Position numbers and translations under genes: made by a program | From: Pyrenophora tritici-repentis | Lineage: Eukaryota > Ascomycota > Dothideomycetes > Pleosporales > Pleosporaceae | Assembly: GCF_003171515.1 (NCBI RefSeq) | Contig: NC_089394.1 | Span: 1,860,001 to 1,924,000, forward strand | Direction of reading: 5' to 3' | DNA: 64,000 nt | Shown: one piece after another, positions 21,801 through 33,751 of the stretch | Layout: the number at the start of each line of letters is the position of its first letter | Position numbering within the stretch: the first letter of the stretch is position 1 | Notes under the pieces: model-generated | Told to the model about the DNA's origin: nothing | Databases searched by the model: none | Seen by the model: the letters and a program-made list of their open reading frames with translations, nothing else

Positions 21801-23762
21801 GGACAGCGAGGGCGACCAGCTAGGATACTACTAAGGGAGGAAAATCTAGGACAGCTACCCGACACCTCTGGCGACACCGCCACCTGCAGCGTTGCTTGCG
21901 CGGCTAATGGCAGGAGCATCGCTAGATAAGAAGGATTAACAAGGAACCCCTAAGACTGCCTTATAGGCAGCGGCGTTTATAGCAGGTACCTAAGCTAGAA
22001 AGGTTAGAAAATATAGAGGAGTAGCTATAGACAAGGCTACAATTATAAGAATACTCGCTAAAGGCTTAAAGCCCTATTGTAGTTAGCTACTACCTCTACT
22101 AATATGCTAAACTAAGCTTAAGGACCACCTAATATGAGAACTATTTAAGGAAGTAAAACAGTCCTATCTAGCAAGCTACTATTAAATAAACTTATAGATA
22201 GAGATCCCTATAAAGAAAATTAAGCAAACAGGACAGCAAATCCTAGATTATATATAGGTATACACCTACAAACTTAATAAGCATCACCAACTACTTAAGT
22301 GCAAGGCACGACTAGTCGTCCGCGGTGATTAGCAGCGAAACATTATATCGCAAGACACCTACGCAGTAACACTCGCAAGCCGGTCGTTCTAAATGCTAAC
22401 TACAATTACGGCAAAGTACAACTTAGAGCTTAAATAGTACGACGTAGTAAACGCCTTCGTGTATACAATAATAGACTAAGAAGTATTTATAAGAATACTA
22501 CGCAGCTATTAGAAGCTAGGTACTATACTTAAGCTTAACAAGGCATTGTATAGACTGCGCATATCCCCGCTCCTCTAGTAGAAAAAGTTTACAAGCACTC
22601 TTAAAGAACTTAGGTTGTAGGAAGTACCGTATAAACCCTGCTGTCTTATTAAAGACAGCATTATTATCTTCTTCTACGTGGACGATATTATACTCGCATA
22701 CTACAAAGACATAGAGCAATCCGCCTAGCAGGCAATTGCTCGCCTCTAGGACAGATACCTCTTTACTAGAGGAAACGACTTATAATAGTTCCTCGGCGTC
22801 GAGATTATCTAAGACTAAAAGGCGCGGACAATCTAGCTGTCGCAGGCGGCCTACGCAGACAAGATTAGCAGACTAGCCGACCGTACCAATATTAGACACG
22901 ACACGCTAATAGCGACTGCTAAGCTAATCCCTAGAGATAGGCTCGCCTGCCTATTAGAGATTAACAAATACTAGCGCAAGATAGGCTCACTCCTCTTCGT
23001 AGCTATAACTACTAGACTAGACATCGCCTTTGCGACGTCGCAGCTCGCCTGCTTTCTCTCTAATCTAGGACTAGAGCACTACAACGCTGCCAACCGTGTT
23101 CTTCTATATCTACTAGCGACAAAACACCTCGCGCTACAACTTAGAGGAGGCACTAGACTGTAGATAGCTAGCGACGCCTCCTTTGCTAATAATACCCTAG
23201 ATAGGAAGAGCTCACAAGGCTACGCGATTAAGCTCTTTGATAGACTTATCGTATAGAAAGCTAATAAACAAGACACTATCACAACATTAACAACAGAAGC
23301 TAAGCTCCTCGCTCTATCTTAAGTAGCTAAGGAAGCTCTATTCCTATACCGTCTCCTTAAGGAGCTAAACATCTAGCTTAAGACCCCCTATATTACTATT
23401 TAATGCAATAATAAATAGACTATTCGCCTAGTCACCGAGGAGGTCTTAAAGCTTTAAGCTAAACTGAGACATATCGACATACACAACCACTAGATTAGAC
23501 AGGAGGTGTCGATAGGCCAGATCTCTGTAGAGTACACGCCTACCGCGGATATGATCGCTGACGGTCTCACTAAATTATTGCCACTAAACAAATAGCTAGA
23601 ATTCCTAGAACAACTAGGACTAGTCCCCGCTAAGGAAATTCTGGCGAGAAACTCAGCACCGCTCGAAGAAATTCAAGAGAAACTTGAAAATCTCGTAGTA
23701 AGCCTTAAGTAGGACTAAGTGCCTAGCTTATAAGCGTAAAGAGCGTCTAAGCTAAAGGGGTG

Positions 23763-23978
23763 TGTTAGATAATAGCACTATTGAAGATGAGAGCGTACAG
23801 ACGCTAGGTTAGACTAGCGCGACCCGGCATCTGTGAGAGCCAATCGGATCACAGGAAGGCTTAGCACCCCCTAGGTGTGCCCACAACCGTAGACAGAACC
23901 AAGACACAATCAATCATCAATATTATCACGATCATTACCCGTTTCATCAGTATTCCAGATAAGAGTGAATATCTGACA
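23763..23978 (+). repeat. Copia-1 3' LTR
   Basis: Starts TGTTAGATAATAG and ends ATATCTGACA. Its TpA changes lie in the internal-facing half and the distal part is clean, the mirror image of the 5' LTR. Confidence 0.92.
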
Positions 23979-26568
23979 AACCTAGATATTAACACTCTTA
24001 TGCTAGCGATCGAATCCCTTAAGCTAGTCTATCTAGCTATTCTACCTAAGCTAGTTAAGCCTACTTCGCCTACCTTAGAGCAGACGCCTAAACACTAGGC
24101 TGCTCTTAAGGAGTATAATTATAAGAAGGCAACCTATTAGCTCGCTGTTAAAAATTATAAATAGGATATTCGCGTTTACAAAGTCCTATATAACTGGTAG
24201 GTTAGGAAGGCTTTAAAGATTATAAATATTAATAAGCGGATTAATCGTATAGTTTCCTAGGACTTGCTCTTACTAATTACTATATAACTCCTACGTAGAA
24301 TATCTACCCTATAGGCTATAGTTCCGGAGCTTAAGAAGCGTCTCTCGATATTAGATTCAAATACTAAGAACCGCCTACGTATGTAATATAGGTGTTACTT
24401 AGAGAAGGCTAAAACTAGTCAATCTAATATAGATAAGTAGTTTAACGTTTAGTAGGCTCTCTATATAATAGCTTAAGCGTTTAAACTTTACAAAGTTAAG
24501 AGTAATCTCGCTATTACTAACTTTCCAGATACGTTAGCGGCAAAGATCGCTCCTAACTAGGCACGCAATTTGCGATAAATAATTACAACTGCGTTAGCTA
24601 TAGGTTAGCTAACTATAAGCTTTAACGACGTAGCTAGAGTGTTTAACTTAACTATATAGGAGTACGAAGTATCTAGCAGAAAAGGCAGATTAACAAGAGT
24701 GTTCTTTACGTTTAGTAGTAAATTCGCTCTAAGTAAAGGAGACTCTAGAGGATTAACTAGAGGACTATAGAAGTATTATCCATGTAAGCCGAGTAAGCTA
24801 TCCTATTATTAGGAGTCTATTAAATGCTATAGGCTTTAATAGGTAATTACTAGAAAATCTAATCTACGACCTACTCTAATCTTTTTATCTAACACGGATA
24901 CTAGGATAATTAACTAAAGGCTTTATAATTCTAAGTTTTAATTACTACTTACACAGCTAAAATAAGCTAGATAAAAGATTAATTCTACTCAGTAAACGTC
25001 TAGAAAGTATGAGACTACGAATACTATCGTACCTTATATTATTAATCCTCGCACTTTAATAGATCTTAGTAATAATATCTTTAACCTTAATTATAGTAGT
25101 TACCTATTTTCCTATAGTATAATCTTTGACGGCGATAGCGCGCTCTAACTTACTAATAATTAGGACCTATTAGTCTTAGGAACGTATAAGAAGTGCTTAG
25201 ACTACCTAATAGATAAGGCTAGTACTTAATCTTTATTAGTCTTAGGGGTAGGTAATTAACTATTTAAAGATTTTTTTAATAGACTAGATAGTCTATAGGA
25301 CCTATTACATAAGAACATTATAGTTCTTGAAGGATTTTATATTAATATTATTTCTAAAGCTTTGCTTAGGACGGTTAGATTCTAGTACACTAGTTATAAT
25401 TAGACTATCCGTTCTAGAGATATAGAGTATAGTATTATCCTTAGAAAGCTCTACGTCGCCTATAACCTAGTCTTTATTAAGTATAAGCTATTCTATCGTT
25501 CTTCTATACTACCATTAGTAAATAGTGTAAAACGATTAGCTTATCTAAAACTTTAATTAGTTAATAAGTTTTTATAGAATTAAAGATTAGGCTACCTAGG
25601 TTAGAAAACTTTATAGGCACTTACCTAAGTTACCTAGAATAATAAGATTAAAGGCACACAACAGCGAAAGTATAGGTATTATACTACTACCTATACTATA
25701 AAGGTAATCTCTCGAAAACTAAGAGAGCGATCCCCCTAACTAATCTATTAAGTCTCTCAGGATCTATTTAATTCTCTATAGGACAATTAAATAAGTAGTT
25801 TACTCTTATTATCAAAGAAAGAATTTTTAGGTAATATCCTTAATTATAATATATAAAAGAAGACTCTATCAGAGATTATATACGTAATTATAGCTTTTAA
25901 AGCTTAGGTATAATAGAAGTATAAGTTACAGATTATAGAAATCTATTAGAATAATGATACTACTACTTTACCTTAGAGGGCGATTAAGATATAAGAATTA
26001 GGCTAAAGAGATAAGAAATATAATTCTTAGTTTTTCACTATATACATATAAGCTAGATAGCTTAGTAGAGTAGGTATGTTATAAGCTAGTTACGAAGTTA
26101 ATTAAGATGCGTCTTAGCATAAACTTCCTTAAAAGGCTCTAGCCTAAGATTATAGATGCGGTGGCTTACCTATACGCGAGGAGCCCTGCCGTAGTCTATT
26201 AGTACTAATCCACTAATAAAATCCTTAAGAGCTAGTTTAGGCAGTACTTTACATAGTATAAGCCTACGCAGATTAGACACCGCACCGCGGATCTGCGACT
26301 AGATTAGAGTAAGATCTACGCCTATAGCTATCGCGCAAATCCCTTAGATAGGGACCCCGTAGTAGGGCGAGATTATTATAGATTTAAAGTTAATCTAAGG
26401 GGTAATAGTAGATATTTAGTTAGCTATTAAGCGTCTAATCTTTATAAGATAGAGATCTCCATTACTAATTAAATAATTACTTCTTACGATGTATCTTTTG
26501 ACAAGACTTATTTCTATATAAGGAAGAACGAGGATAAGATACTAAAGAAATAAGTAATTAAACTTATA

Positions 26569-27691
26569 ACATGTTTTATAATCGAGTGCACATTACAAGC
26601 GAGTGAGCACCCCACCAACTTTCTACAGCTTTAAAGCCACGTTTCTTAACAACGCAATAATATTATTACTAAATATTGATACAGCAGATTACTTTATATC
26701 AATAGTATTAGCGTTGCATGTGCGCGAGTTGTGCCCAGTCTCCTTGCACCTAGTGCAGCGCCTTTGAGCGCGCTGGCTGAGGCCTAATCGCGCTCCTCCT
26801 TAACGCTCTTTATAAGCAATCTGCTAGTCAGCCTTATTTTGAGCCAGTATATCCTCTCTAGCTCCCTTTGTAAGTACTCCATGCTTCTATATACGCCTTT
26901 TAGAGCGCTGCCTACGCGCTAAGGCTGCGCTGTTAGCCTTCTTAAGACTAGAGATCTAATCGCGCATCAACTCAGCAGCGCTAATAGCAGCGATTAGCGT
27001 TACCTACTCGCGATTGCCTAGCTAAATACTCTTCGGCCTGCCTTTCCTCTCTGCTCCTATTATAACTAGCTGCGTTGTAATCTTACCCATTATAAAGTCA
27101 GCTTTATTAAAATCATAGACGTCCTCATCGCAGATACTAAGCTTAGCCTTTATCTCTTCAATAAGCTTAACCTACCTCTTATTAATGTCACATCCCTACA
27201 TAGAGCTCTCTGCCTATCGTACGCTTAGTTAAAACACGTCTGAAGACTGTCTGTACGCTTAACAAAGTTGCGTAGCTAGTAGATGCTAATAGGGCTAGCG
27301 CCGCGCGCAGCTATTAGCTTATTAGCTATATCTCGTACATTAGCGTAGGTAGGCTCATATCCGTTCTTATCTAGCTAAAGTATATAGTCAAAAATCACCT
27401 CCTCTTCTCTCTAGGTAAGCCTTCTTAAATTAGGCTAGTAATCACGTCGTACAGGCTTGCCAGCGCGTCGGCGGTAGAGTGTATGGCGAGAGACATTAAA
27501 CATCTGCGCAGCACGAGATTCAGTCTAAATTTGTTTCTGCTAGATAGCTAAGATAGTAAGGCCTATATTAGCCTCACAAGAAGCTTTCTAGGCTTGAGTT
27601 AGGGGTGCTATAATTATTTAAAGTTTGCGCGTTGAAGAAAGTTGGTGGGGTGCTCACTCGCTTGTAATGTGCACTCTCTTATAAAACATGT
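26569..27691 (-). mobile_element. Pogo-type transposon, subfamily D, internally deleted, 1123 bp
   Basis: Inverted termini start ACATGTTTTATAA with TA at 26567-26568 and 27692-27693. The minus strand holds the zinc-knuckle C terminus (about 26700) and the N-terminal half (about 27600-27000) of a transposase. About 700 bp are missing: sequence jumps near 26970 from the post-catalytic basic region to the ISAAG/NREW region before the second aspartate. RIP-degraded. It cannot be autonomous. Confidence 0.85.
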
Positions 27692-27700
27692 TAGATATAC

Positions 27701-27896
27701 TATGATAGTTGGGATGACACCGATCAGATTCGTTCAAGAGTGGGATCATGGATTGCTCTAAGGATCAGAAAGATCAGACGGCTGGTCCGGTATTTGTACA
27801 TGATGGAACAGTCCCTTGGCACGGATCCGGAGTCTCAAAGACGCGATCCGATCACGTGATCATCCGACGTCCAACATCAAGTTCATTTCCGCGACA
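27701..27896 (-). mobile_element. L2 solo repeat, 196 bp, TSD TATAC
   Basis: Same length and termini as the 11903 copy in opposite orientation, flanked by TATAC at 27696-27700 and 27897-27901. The small open frame across it is incidental. Confidence 0.87.
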
Positions 27897-28095
27897 TATA
27901 CTTAATATTAAAGAATTATATAATCTGAAGGTAGATATCAATATGTTATCTCTTAGAGATGAAGTAATTTAGATAATAGATCTAACTACTAAGAGTAATC
28001 TTAGGGGTAAGCTACCTAAAGGACCTAAACTATAGGCTAGCTAGCTAGATAATTAGGAATAAGGGTAAGTAGAGACTAAGCGAAGTAATCTACTA

Positions 28096-29949
28096 ACATG
28101 ATCCATGGGCGAGCGGCGCACATGGGCGAGCGGCGCACCCCACCAACTTTACTCACCTTACTGATCTTAATCTACAATGGCTCAACGCAGCGCTACTTAA
28201 TTACTATTAAATAAAGCAGATATTCAGCTTGCTATCTCATCTGTTAATACGCACTAGATCTAAGGTACCCGTACTGCTGCAGCAGTCTACAACGTAGCCG
28301 AAACAACGCTCCGCCGCCAACGCGCTGGTATACCTGCCCGACGCGATTGCCCGCCTAACTTAAGGAAGCTTACCTAGAGAGAAGAGGAGGTGATTATCAG
28401 CTATATACTTTAGCTAGATCTGCGTGGATTTGCGCCTACCTACACAGCTGTACGTGACATAGCTGATAAGCTGCTAGCTACGCGTAGTAGAGAGCAGGTT
28501 AGAGTTAACTAGCTATCTACCTTTGTTACGCGTATAGACAGTCTTCGGACGTATTTCAACTAAGCGTATAATAGGCAGAGAGCTCTTTATAAGGATGCAA
28601 CATTAATAAAGAGGTGGGTCAAGCTTATAGAAGAGACAAAGGCTAAGCTAGGTATCTACGATAAGGACGTCTACAACTTTAATAAAGCTAGCTTTATAAT
28701 AAGTAAGATTCTAACGCAGCTAGTTATAACAGGAGCAGAGAGGAGAGGCAGCCCAAAGAGTATTTAGCTAGGTAATCGCGAGTAGGTAACGCTAATCGCT
28801 GCTATTAGCGCTGCTGGCTAGTTAGTCCTACTGTTCCTTATCTTCGCTGGCTAGTACTACCTATTAGCCTAGTAAAAGGAAGCTAAGATCCCACGCGACT
28901 AGGCAATCGTAGTTAGCAATAATAGCTAGACGAATAATAAGCTTGGAGTTAAGTAGCTAAAGCAGTTCAACGCTTACACACAGGCTCGTAGTTTAGGCGC
29001 GCGTCGCCTGCTTCTTATTAATAGCTATAAGAGCCACTAATCTCTAGAGTTCTAGGAGCTCTATAAGGAGAATAATATCTATACGCTTTGTATGCCTCCT
29101 TACTTATCTTACCTACTCTAGCTACTTAATATTAGCTACTTCTCGCTATTAAAGCGCGCGTACAGCCGTGAGGTAGAGAGCCTTATACGCAACTACATTA
29201 ACTACATCACTTAGCTAGAGTTTCTGCTAGCGTTTAAGGCAGCGTTTAATTAAGCGTTCACGCTAGCTAATATCTGCTTAGCCTTCTGCGGCGCAGGCCT
29301 TATTCCTCTACAACTAGAGGCTGTTCTATTAAAGGTAGATGTACAACTGCGTACACCTACTCCTCTAGCAGCTCTGCCAGAGGCTCCCTAGGTAGCTTAA
29401 ACGCCGAGCAACGCGCGTGAGCTTAAGGCTTAGTCAAGCCTAATACGCGAGCGCGTGCGCCAGCACAAGAGCTTATCACTAGCTTTAATTATTATAGCGA
29501 TTAACTAGCTAAAGAAGGGCGCTAAGGTGATAATGCTCTCTGCTAAGCTAATGCGCGATTAGATCTCTAGTCTTAAGAAGGCTAACAGCGCAGCCTTAGC
29601 GCGTAGGCAGCGCTCTAAAAGGCGTATATAGAAGCATAGAGTACTTACAAAGGGAGCTAGAGAGGATATACTAGCTCAAAATAAGGCTGACTAGCAGATT
29701 GCTTATAAAGAGCGTTAAGGAGGAGCGCGATTAGGCCTTAGCCAGCGGGCTTAAAGGCGCTGCACTAGGTGCAAGGAAACTAGGCACAACTTGCGCATAT
29801 GCAAGACTGATACTATTAATATACAGTAATCTACTATATTAATATCTAGCAATAATATTATCGCGTTGTTAAGATGCATCGCTTTAAAGTTGCAAAAGTT
29901 GGTGGGGTGCGCCGCTCGCCCGTGTGCGCTGCTCGCCCATGGATAATGT
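28096..29949 (+). mobile_element. Pogo-type transposon, subfamily A, full length (1854 bp), RIP-degraded
   Basis: Exactly the same length as the intact element at 16472, with TA at 28094-28095 and 29950-29951. The transposase pseudogene occupies 28177-29829. Differences from the intact copy are almost all CpA/TpG to TpA (TGG to TAG, CAG to TAG, CCA to CTA). The terminal ~50 bp are nearly unmutated. Confidence 0.92.
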
Positions 29950-30595
29950 TAGCTAGTAATTATTTAAGAATTTATATAGGTTAGAATCTAGGATATAGAC
30001 TTATAACCTTAAAGTAGACGCCTAAGGTATATAGCTCTAGAATAGACGCTAATACGCGTTTCCTATCCAGTATTTAATAAGGAATATATCAACCTAGTAG
30101 AATTAGAGGTCTAGATATAAGTAATCTAGTTATTACTTAACTACGTAGCGAAGGGCTAGAGCGCCTAATGTAACTTAAAAAATCTCCTACGTAACTAGTA
30201 TCTACTAACGTAGATAATTAAGAGGGAATAACTACTTATGAATAAACAATTACTTAAGGTATAAGACGTCGTAGACGTCTACGCGTATTAGTAGGATCTT
30301 CCTTAAGGGCGACTACGCTAATAGGGGATCTAGATGTTAGATTAAGTGCGCCTATATAAAGAACTAGTAGGAGACTTTAGAGAGATTAGCTAGAGCCTAA
30401 TATAGTCTAACCTGTTTTATCAGTGAGCGCCCCACCTCAGTGAGCGCCCCACGAACACCAGCGAGGCGTACGCGCAGCGACGTAACTCAGCACCACAACA
30501 CAAATTTTGTACTCTTGCAACAGTATAATATTATTCAGAAGCGTCGCTATTATTTATATCCTTAATTTCTACCTTGCAGGTGCGAGAGTTGTGCC

Positions 30596-30771
30596 TGTCA
30601 TGGTTTGGAACCTTGGTGTTCTGAGCACGGACCACGCCGGCGCCTCGGGTGCCGAGACCCCGCTGCCCCACACATGTATTTAATTCTACCGAAGTTTCTT
30701 AGAAACTCGGTACTGCAAAAACTTTGTAATTCAACATAGTTTTAAATACCTGATCCTGTAAGACCCTAACA
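30596..30771 (+). repeat. Gypsy-1 5' LTR
   Basis: Starts TGTCATGGTTTGGAACC and ends AGACCCTAACA. Almost unmutated. The same LTR begins at 63830. Confidence 0.9.
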
Positions 30772-33280
30772 CGTTTTTGCAGTCTGTTAAACGCCTATAA
30801 CAGTAACCTAGTGTCCTTAGCTAGTTGCTCCTAGCCTAACAGCGCATTAACTATGCTCTAACAGCGCTCTAATAGCAACCTAGCGCGTGCGGCTAGTTGC
30901 AGATCCCTACAGTTCCCGCGACACGGTAGACCAACGCTATGTCCACCTAGTTCCTAGACGGCAATGCCGCCGACGCGCCCCATGTGGGAGACGCCTCGGG
31001 CAGCGACGCTAACCCTACCGCCGGTGCAACGATCAGCCCTAGTAAGAGCACGAGGTCTTTCGCTAGACCTACTATAGCTTCCACCGCCTACAGCAGCGCC
31101 TTACTACGCGCTACTAGGTCCGCTAACTTACGCTAAATTAGTAACTTAGCTGTACCTAGCGCCTTTAGAAACGAAAGGCTAGAGTAGTAAGGCTATAACG
31201 CCGACTTAGATAACGACGAGGCTGACATTACCTAAATCCACTATCTAGTACTATCGCGCCCGTTATCACCTGTCGCAGACGCTTAAGACTCTAGCAACTC
31301 CTTTTAACCGTCCCTGCCTAACGTCACTACAACCCGCAGCCACGTAGGCTTTTAGTACCCCGCTCTCTGATAGCGGTCGGACGCCTAGCGCACTAATAAC
31401 CCCTTTACGTACTAAACAGAAGACGGCTACTATACTAGCTACGCCGTCTCTCCGCCTACATAGGACCTACTACCCTCGCCTACGCTACGCATAGAGGGCA
31501 CTACCTTAAAGCCCGTCCGCAAAGTTATTAGCTACGTAATCCCTAAAACTAACTTGCCTTAAGGTAGTTAGCTAACTCTAGCCGCCTACGAGTACGACGC
31601 TAACAGCGAGCCTAGGCTAGTAGGAGAACTTAACGAGGCTTTTATTAAAGGCTTAACTACGAAACCTAGAGAGAAACTCCACTAGTTCTGCTTTAACACC
31701 GTCTACACCCTATATAACAACCTCGCCAATTTTTAAGAGCGCCTAATTGACGCTTAGGAAGACCTTATTAACGAGCGCTTCGCTCAACTTAACTCTAAAA
31801 AGTAGGTAAAGTTCCTTATAAACTAGCTTTAAGAGGTGAGAGGCAGCCTCTACGTAGCTAACTAAGACCTCTAGTTAAAACTTAACACCGCTAAGCGACG
31901 AGCTGAATACTACCTCTAGCGCAAGGAGGAGTACAAGACTACCCTTAACTAAGAGTCTACTGCGCACGACGAAACTAAAGAAAAGCTTAAAGCCTATGCT
32001 AGCACCGCGCGCCTATCTCTATACAGTAAACCGCATAACTCTATCTCTAACGAATTAGATAGACCCGTTATTGTACGCTGCCACCGCTTAGCTACTAAAC
32101 TTAGCTCTAACGCTCTGCTGCCCGCTATAACGCAGCGACGATCTAAACAACCTAAACTCGCGGTCTTTAAGGGCCCTATAGGCACAAAGACCTCTACCTA
32201 CTAGAGATAGAAGCTTGACATGTAGAGCTAGTTCCGTGCCTATCTATACCCTTTCGCTAATAACGAGGAGAAGCAACTAGACTACATCCGCATGAAAACC
32301 ACTGGCGTAGCCTAGGATAATATCTCGAGCGGATAGTTTGTCGAAGGAGACGAGTGCTATACTACATAAGAAGCGTGGGATATCCTCAACGCCTACTACG
32401 GCCGTTTAAATACCCGCCTAGATGCCTATAACTTCTACGAAAAGGAAGGCTTTATAAAGCCTAATAAGACTATTACCTTCTACCTAGCCCGCTTTAAAGC
32501 CGGCGTCGCTCCCTTAAAATAGGACGACGAGGAAAAGACTCTATAAGCCTACAAGAGGTTACTAGACTAGTGGCGCAGCCGAGCGGAGCACCTTATGAGC
32601 GACGACACCTTCACTAAGGACTTTGCTAAGTTCAGCTATAAGCTCCAACACCTCGAATAACTTTACTTTGCCCTCTAGCCCTCTCACAACCCTAGTAAAA
32701 GTAATAGTAGAGGTAGCAGTCGTGGCGGCGGCGGCAATAACCGCAACCGCAATCGTAACGCCAACAACGCGTAGCTTAAAGGCAGCGGAGCTAACTAATT
32801 TATTATTAACAAACCCTATAGGGAGCGCACTATTATAGAGACCTAGGTCCTAGCTAACTTAGAACGCTGCTTTAAGTACACCCGTGTAGGCTATAAGCCT
32901 AACTCCGACGACGCGCCCTGCAAGGATATAGATAAGCTCACTTTAATAGGCCGCTACCCTAAAGTCCCCACCGCCTTAAACAAAGCTCGTAAGGCCGCTA
33001 GCGTCCCTATCTCTAAGGCCGCTGTACGCATTAACGCCGTCTAAGCCTCTACTCCTCTAGCGGCCGCCTCTAACGCCCGCTTAGAAAACGAGTAGTCCCT
33101 AGCAAAAGTCGCCCCTAGGGACCCTAAGAGCCTAAGAAACTTAATAAAGAACCCTTAAATACACCTAAACCTATAACGCCCCCTTCTCCTACTGCCGAAG
33201 ACTGCGACGACAACGACACTAAACCTGACCCCACACTGTAAGCAATCCTAGACCGGATTAAGAACCTAGAACGCCCTACT

Positions 33281-33447
33281 TGTTACGGATCCATAGACTC
33301 GCTCGGCCCATGGCCCCCATATCGATAAGATCCTTATCTTATCGGACTAGCGCCTTGGCGCCCACAGCATAAGTTCGGGCTCACAACGTAGATAGCTCGA
33401 TAGCTTGTATCTTGTCAAATCCAATCTTTCTTGATCGATCCCTCACA
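33281..33447 (+). repeat. Gypsy-2 5' LTR
   Basis: Starts TGTTACGGATCC and ends GATCCCTCACA. Contains the palindrome-rich stretch AGATCCTTATCTTATCGG. Should carry the promoter of the element (inference). Confidence 0.93.
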
Positions 33448-33751
33448 TTATACAAGCTCCCTTTCAAGACGGGCCCTGGAAGCTCGTTCGCGAATTGTAT
33501 TTTCTTGTCGCTGCGAGCGACACGCCAACGACAGAAACACTTACGCGACGAGGATCGCATTGACTATACGTACCGCCGCAGAAGAGCCGCCGTAGTAAAG
33601 ACACCTGATTGCCCAGCTGCATAGCTGTACCCACCTGCCAGAAAAGACCCGCCGCCGCAGAGTGCCGCCGCGGAAGACACTGGATTGCCCAGCTGCATAG
33701 CTGTACCCACCTGCCAGAAAAGATCCGCCGCCGCTTCTAGCGCTGCCGCCG

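Larger units (their letters stand above)
18668..23978 (+). mobile_element. Complete Copia-type LTR retrotransposon (Copia-1), RIP-inactivated, TSD AACCT
   Basis: Paired 216-bp LTRs (18668-18883 and 23763-23978, TG...CA) and AACCT at 18663-18667 and 23979-23983 define the 5311-bp element. A purine tract AAAGGGGTG precedes the 3' LTR. The internal gag-pol frame carries dozens of TAG/TAA codons, but Copia order is readable: gag from about 18920, GAG-pre-integrase (HKRLSHLGLVAIEHL, about 20740), integrase, VIFN near 21620, RT with LNKALYRLR (22530) and FYVDDIILA (22670), and RNase H with TTLTTEAKLLALS (23280). No intact product is possible. Relatives: 23984, 50696, 59146. Confidence 0.92.

Noticed and set aside
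23877..24098. 73-aa frame (and its counterpart at 18686)
   Set aside because: It starts inside the Copia-1 LTR and crosses the element border into the target; not a gene.
27748..27972. 74-aa frame
   Set aside because: It runs across an L2 repeat into degraded Copia; the same sequence elsewhere has no conserved frame.
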